From: Methanosarcinales archaeon
GTDB taxonomy: Archaea; Halobacteriota; Syntropharchaeia; Alkanophagales; Methanospirareceae
Reading direction: 5' to 3'
DNA length: 14,186 bases
Assembly: GCA_016649585.1 (NCBI GenBank)
Contig: JAENXH010000018.1
Location: 1-14,186 of the forward strand
Shown here: positions 13,831-14,186 of the stretch, one piece after another
How the letters are laid out: each line of letters opens with the position of its first letter
Numbering within the stretch: the first letter of the stretch is position 1
Notes under the pieces: generated by a model
What the model saw: only the letters and a program-made list of their open reading frames with translations
Told to the model about the DNA's origin: nothing
Database searches by the model: none
Translations under genes and position numbers: made by a program

Positions 13831-14186
13831 ATGAGCCGAAAATACGTAACCTTCTCCAAAAACATTTTCATACCGGTGACGAACGTATGCCGGAATGCAT
13901 GCGACTACTGCGTGTTCAAAGCGCGCAGCCGCGAAGCTGCGTACGTTACTGAAGTGCAGGACTTTTTAAACGTTGTCCAGCACAAAGGAGCGGCAACCGA
14001 AGCTCTTTTTTCCGCGGGCGAGAATCCAGAGCTCGCATATTTATCCTCGTTCTTCAACAACCGCGTTATCGAAGAAGGTTTTAGCTCGCTCGTCGAGTAT
14101 ACGAAAGACCTGTGCAAACTTGCGATAAAACACGGGTTACTGCCGCATTGCAATTTAGGCGTGCTGAGCCGAGATGAACTCAAGGA
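13831..14186 (+). CDS. cofG: 7,8-didemethyl-8-hydroxy-5-deazariboflavin synthase subunit CofG, 5' part (runs off right edge)
   Basis: The first 118 codons of a radical SAM enzyme. With CofH it builds the deazaflavin ring of coenzyme F420 from tyrosine and a ribityl-uracil. The N-terminus reads KYVTFSKNIFIPVTNVC, and C20, C24 and C27 in CRNACDYC form the CxxxCxxC site for the 4Fe-4S cluster and SAM. EALFSAGENPE (57-67) and HGLLPHCNLGVLS (101-113) match the CofG-specific blocks. In HCNLG the more common reading is HTNPG, a mild variation. The ATG at 13831 is preferred; the ATG at 13826 runs into TGA at once. cofH is not in the window. This gene is the best evidence that the organism uses F420. 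Confidence 0.92.
   Translation, partial: MSRKYVTFSKNIFIPVTNVCRNACDYCVFKARSREAAYVTEVQDFLNVVQHKGAATEALFSAGENPELAYLSSFFNNRVIEEGFSSLVEYTKDLCKLAIKHGLLPHCNLGVLSRDELK

Overview
The window is a gene-dense piece of an archaeal chromosome. The archaeal markers are a two-repeat TATA-binding protein, ribosomal protein L32e (absent from bacteria), an archaeal-type UMP kinase, a SecY of the Sec61-alpha type, a GPT-family sugar-phosphate transferase and TATA boxes about 27 bases before several start codons. The start of cofG (coenzyme F420 biosynthesis) at the right edge points to an F420-using euryarchaeon, such as a methanogen, an anaerobic methanotroph or a relative of Archaeoglobus. An ANME-1-like lineage is my impression only and is not proven by the sequence.

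Layout from left to right. The 5' two thirds of argC (arginine biosynthesis) runs off the left edge on the minus strand. An AlkA-like DNA glycosylase with a leaderless-type promoter follows, facing enolase. Enolase diverges from serA, which encodes a full-length 3-phosphoglycerate dehydrogenase. The serA to L32e intergenic region (5071-5311) holds a terminator-like hairpin, an imperfect tandem duplication of about 60 bases and a GC-rich hairpin. L32e ends 6 bases from pyrH, which faces it. On the minus strand, pyrH, an MraY/AglH-like sugar-1-phosphate transferase and an UppP-like polyprenyl-diphosphatase lie in a row. The last two are 27 bases apart and form a likely lipid-carrier operon for glycan or N-glycan assembly.

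The middle holds a radical-SAM gene of the AmmeMemoRadiSam type (amrS-like). It is broken by an in-frame TAG and two compensating frame changes. A cysteine-rich DUF116 gene with its own promoter follows. The right part carries tbp divergent from an uL15-secY operon, prs (PRPP synthase) convergent with secY, and the start of cofG divergent from prs.

Most genes are housekeeping: central carbon and serine metabolism, nucleotides, translation, protein export and basal transcription. I found no CRISPR array, transposase, tRNA, rRNA or phage gene. The most notable points are the broken amrS-like gene, the tandem repeat upstream of L32e, the placement of L32e and L15-SecY outside the usual spc ribosomal operon, and an UppP homologue whose expected catalytic-motif histidine is glutamine.
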